Assembly (NCBI GenBank): GCA_016217625.1
Contig: JACRHK010000102.1
Coordinates: forward strand, 1 to 6,377
Direction: 5' to 3'
Origin: Nitrospirota bacterium
Lineage (GTDB): Bacteria > Nitrospirota > RBG-16-64-22 > JACRHK01
DNA: 6,377 nt
Part shown: positions 4,989-6,377 of the stretch, piece after piece
Numbering within the stretch: the first letter of the stretch is position 1
How the letters are laid out: every line of letters starts with the position of its first letter
Position numbers and translations under genes: made by a program
Notes under the pieces: model-generated
Databases searched by the model: none
The model's input: the letters and a program-made list of their open reading frames with translations, nothing else
What the model was told of the DNA's origin: nothing

Positions 4989-5630
4989 TCATTGTGTAAG
5001 CTTTCCCAACCGCGCCCGGCGCTCGGCGATCTGGAACTGGAGGAGATCGATCAGCCGTTTGCACTGCTGGTTCAGCCCCTCCGCCTCCAGGAGGAACTGC
5101 TTCTCCAGCGGGGTGAATCCCAGGCCGAACGAGAGCGTGTGGACGAGAACCCTCTCCTCCAGATTCGCCTTCAGGATCCGATCCATGACCTTGCGGTTGC
5201 CGCTGAGCGCGGCGTACTCCTCCAGCACGCGGAAGAAGGCCTCCCGGAGCGGCGGAGGCAGCGCGACGTCCGGCTCTTCCAGGACTTCGACCCACGCTTG
5301 CCGGTAGCTCCGGTCGTGGAACTCCTCGAGCATCCGGATCCGCCGGAGGCCGTGGAGCACCAGGTTGTACTTCCCGTCGGGCAGCGACTCCACTTCCACG
5401 ATCCGCCCCGCGCATCCCACAGGGTAAATGGGCGGGTTGCCGCGGTAGTCGCTCTCCCACCCCTCTTTAAGCAGCGCCATCCCGATGTAAGGATCGCCCG
5501 CCCGGACATCCCGCACCAACTCGCGGTAGCGGGGCTCGAAGATGTGGAGCGGCAGATAGATCCGTGGGAACAGGACCACATCGGGGAGCGGGAACAGGGG
5601 AAGGATTTGGGGGATGATCGTGGACTGCAT
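4989..5630 (-). CDS. LON substrate-binding (Lon N-terminal) domain protein
   Basis: This 213-residue protein carries only the N-terminal domain of Lon protease, without the AAA+ ATPase or Ser-Lys protease parts. The start of the domain is unmistakable: LPLFPLPDVVLFPRIYLPLHIFEPRY (10-35, broken here by no gap), then YIGMALLKEG (48-57), GCAGRIVEVESLPDGKYNLV (72-91) and LHGLRRIRM (92-100). A helical C-terminal half with LEERVLVHTLSFGLGFTPLEKQFLLE (157-182) follows, as in Lon. Such solo proteins are common in bacteria; their role is thought to be substrate binding or quality control, without proof. The ATG at 5630 was chosen over a TTG at 5678 because the latter touches the upstream terminator. 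No normal ribosome site is seen; a promoter 7 bases away suggests a leaderless mRNA. Confidence 0.88.
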   Translation of the reverse strand: MQSTIIPQILPLFPLPDVVLFPRIYLPLHIFEPRYRELVRDVRAGDPYIGMALLKEGWESDYRGNPPIYPVGCAGRIVEVESLPDGKYNLVLHGLRRIRMLEEFHDRSYRQAWVEVLEEPDVALPPPLREAFFRVLEEYAALSGNRKVMDRILKANLEERVLVHTLSFGLGFTPLEKQFLLEAEGLNQQCKRLIDLLQFQIAERRARLGKLTQ

Positions 5631-5636
5631 ACTTCC

Positions 5637-5665
5637 ACGATAATCAAACGGTCCGGAGAAGTCAA
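5637..5665 (-). promoter_or_regulatory. Candidate promoter of the LON-domain gene, placing transcription start at the ATG
   Basis: On the minus strand, TTGACT (5660-5665, five of six) and TATCGT (5637-5642, four of six) are 17 bases apart. The start of transcription would fall about 7 bases after the -10, at the A of the ATG (5630). The only ribosome-site-like bases, GGAAG, touch the ATG too closely to serve as a normal site. Coming straight after a terminator, this is a natural place for a promoter. Confidence 0.45.
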
Positions 5666-5677
5666 CCGGAGACAACA

Positions 5678-5710
5678 ACGGGGCGGGGATCGCGGTGATC
5701 CCCGCCCCGT
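5678..5710 (-). terminator. Strong GC hairpin terminator after the CxxCxxC gene
   Basis: CGGGGCGGGGATC (5679-5691) and GATCCCCGCCCCG (5697-5709) pair perfectly around a 5-base loop, and an outer A-T pair makes 14 base pairs. It lies 5 bases past the stop of the 57-residue gene. On the minus strand it is followed by TTGTTGT, a short imperfect T-tract, so intrinsic termination is likely in that direction. Confidence 0.75.
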
Positions 5711-5715
5711 GCGCG

Positions 5716-5889
5716 TTATTGACGGCTCAACGTGCCCTGTGCGATCAGGTCGACCAGGGTGTTCCACTCGTCCTTTTTGAGTGTGACCTGGTTGCCCGCT
5801 TCGCCGATCTTCACGGCGTCCTCATAGACCTCGACGGCCGGACACGCGCCGCACGCGGGGCACAGGCTGACGTTCTGCTTGGATTCCAT
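5716..5889 (-). CDS. 57-residue CxxCxxC protein, unknown function
   Basis: A short cysteine cluster, LCPACGACPAVEVY (9-22), with Cys10, Cys13 and Cys16, is followed by a domain rich in short strands and a tryptophan helix: VKIGEAGNQVTLKKDEWN (26-43), then LVDLIAQGTL. I recall small proteins of this layout in several environmental lineages but know no family name or function. The CPxCxxCP spacing suits metal or iron-sulfur binding, but a fourth ligand is not obvious. The ATG at 5889 was chosen because a near-perfect AAAGGAGGTGA site lies 6-7 bases upstream; a GTG at 5898 would fall inside that site. The gene starts inside the end of the MerR gene and is closed by a strong hairpin, so the two are almost certainly co-transcribed and may share a metal or redox role. 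Confidence 0.8.
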   Translation of the reverse strand: MESKQNVSLCPACGACPAVEVYEDAVKIGEAGNQVTLKKDEWNTLVDLIAQGTLSRQ

Positions 5890-6361
5890 GCTTCTCACCT
5901 CCTTTCGCGGGAGAGGGTGCGCGGGACGCTCGAAGAGTCTCCAGGGGCACCATGGCGATGCACCGGCAGACCTCCTCCGGCTCCTGATGGGCGGGGGGTC
6001 TTTCCCGGATCCAGCGGCGCTGATAAGCCGCCAGGCGGTCCTTCAGCTCCTCCAGCAACCGGATCTGCTCCTCCAGCGCGCGAACCTTCTCGCCCGCCCA
6101 CCGGATGACGGCCTCGCAGGGCGTCTTTCGCGATCGGGCCAGATCGAAGATCTGCCGGATCTCGGCCAGCGTGAACCCCAGGCTCTGCGCTTTCCGGACG
6201 AAGAGGACCCGCTCCACGTCGTCCTCGCCGTAGAGGCGGTAGTTCGTGTGCGTCCTCCGGGGCGGCGGCATCAACCCGCGGGTCTCCCAGTGCCGGAGCG
6301 TCTTGGAAGAGACGCCGGCCTCCTGCGCCAGTTGCCGAATGGTGAGCGTCCGTTCGCCCAT
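5822..6361 (-). CDS. MerR-family transcriptional regulator with C-terminal cysteines
   Basis: This is a DNA-binding regulator expected to act as a dimer on an over-spaced promoter. The winged HTH is clear at 5-73: LTIRQLAQEAGVSSKTLRHW, then GLMPPPRRTHTNYRLYGEDD and VRKAQSLGFTLAEIRQIFDL. A long dimer helix follows at about 84-118. Cys82 (KTPCEAV) occupies the place of the first metal cysteine of MerR/ZntR-type sensors, and VCRC (131-134) adds Cys132 and Cys134 after the helix, so sensing of a metal or redox signal is plausible. The ATG at 6361 has a weak GGGGTAAAG site. The last 30 or so residues (about 146-179) are basic and proline-rich and lie over the ribosome site and first 22 codons of the CxxCxxC gene, a 68-base overlap that is unusual. 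A late frameshift would end the protein at the TGA at 5897-5895 instead. Confidence 0.88.
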   Translation of the reverse strand: MGERTLTIRQLAQEAGVSSKTLRHWETRGLMPPPRRTHTNYRLYGEDDVERVLFVRKAQSLGFTLAEIRQIFDLARSRKTPCEAVIRWAGEKVRALEEQIRLLEELKDRLAAYQRRWIRERPPAHQEPEEVCRCIAMVPLETLRASRAPSPAKGGEKHGIQAERQPVPRVRRVSGRRGL

Positions 6362-6377
6362 CTTTACCCCGTTAGAA

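Noticed and set aside
4887..5780. 297-codon plus-strand open frame opposite the LON-domain gene
   Set aside because: Antisense to a clear LON domain and runs through the terminator hairpin; shadow frame.

Overview
The window is GC-rich bacterial chromosome with two AT-rich patches (about 1-130 and 3720-3800). It looks like a Gram-negative or deep-branching environmental bacterium. Strong AAGGAGG-type ribosome sites, a Lon-N-domain protein, a MerR regulator and an ICxxCK...FSHGxCPxC protein recall Methylomirabilota (NC10), Nitrospirota or Desulfobacterota genomes. That placement is an impression from gene style, not a phylogenetic result. No rRNA, tRNA, CRISPR array or insertion sequence with a transposase is visible.

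Left part, minus strand. The edge cuts the first 14 codons of a gene that reads like a ribbon-helix-helix (CopG-type) DNA-binding protein. A palindrome lies just upstream and could be its operator. To its right, acylphosphatase (492-788) and a small polytopic membrane protein (155-490) are separated by one base, so they are probably coupled. A solitary GIY-YIG nuclease gene (954-1268) follows. It sits inside a nested set of imperfect inverted repeats: heptamers, then a 30-base block, then GTCATTCC hairpins. Together these look like a small mobile or decayed element of about 570 bp.

Centre, minus strand. A short TPR protein (3269-3601) lies upstream of an unrecognised 43-codon ORF (3048-3179). 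The stop of that ORF overlaps the start of a 543-residue acetolactate synthase-type ThDP enzyme (1420-3051) as ATGA. The enzyme resembles the FAD-independent catabolic AlsS/BudB group. No regulatory subunit, decarboxylase or valine/isoleucine pathway gene is nearby.

Right-centre, plus strand. A divergent AT-rich region leads to a small membrane protein with two TM segments, a coiled coil and a four-cysteine C-terminal module that is usually found at the end of sensor kinases (about 3850-4290). A GNAT acetyltransferase (4319-4867) follows 28 bases later.

Right part, minus strand. A MerR-family regulator with three C-terminal cysteines (5822-6361) overlaps a 57-residue CxxCxxC protein (5716-5889). 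This pair is closed by a strong hairpin (5678-5710). Immediately after it comes a candidate promoter for a Lon-substrate-binding-domain protein (4989-5630), spaced so that its mRNA could be leaderless. The MerR/CxxCxxC pair suggests metal or redox sensing; that is inference. The window is mostly ordinary housekeeping and hypothetical genes. The GIY-YIG repeat module and the kinase-less FSHGxCPxC membrane protein are the two things most worth a second look.
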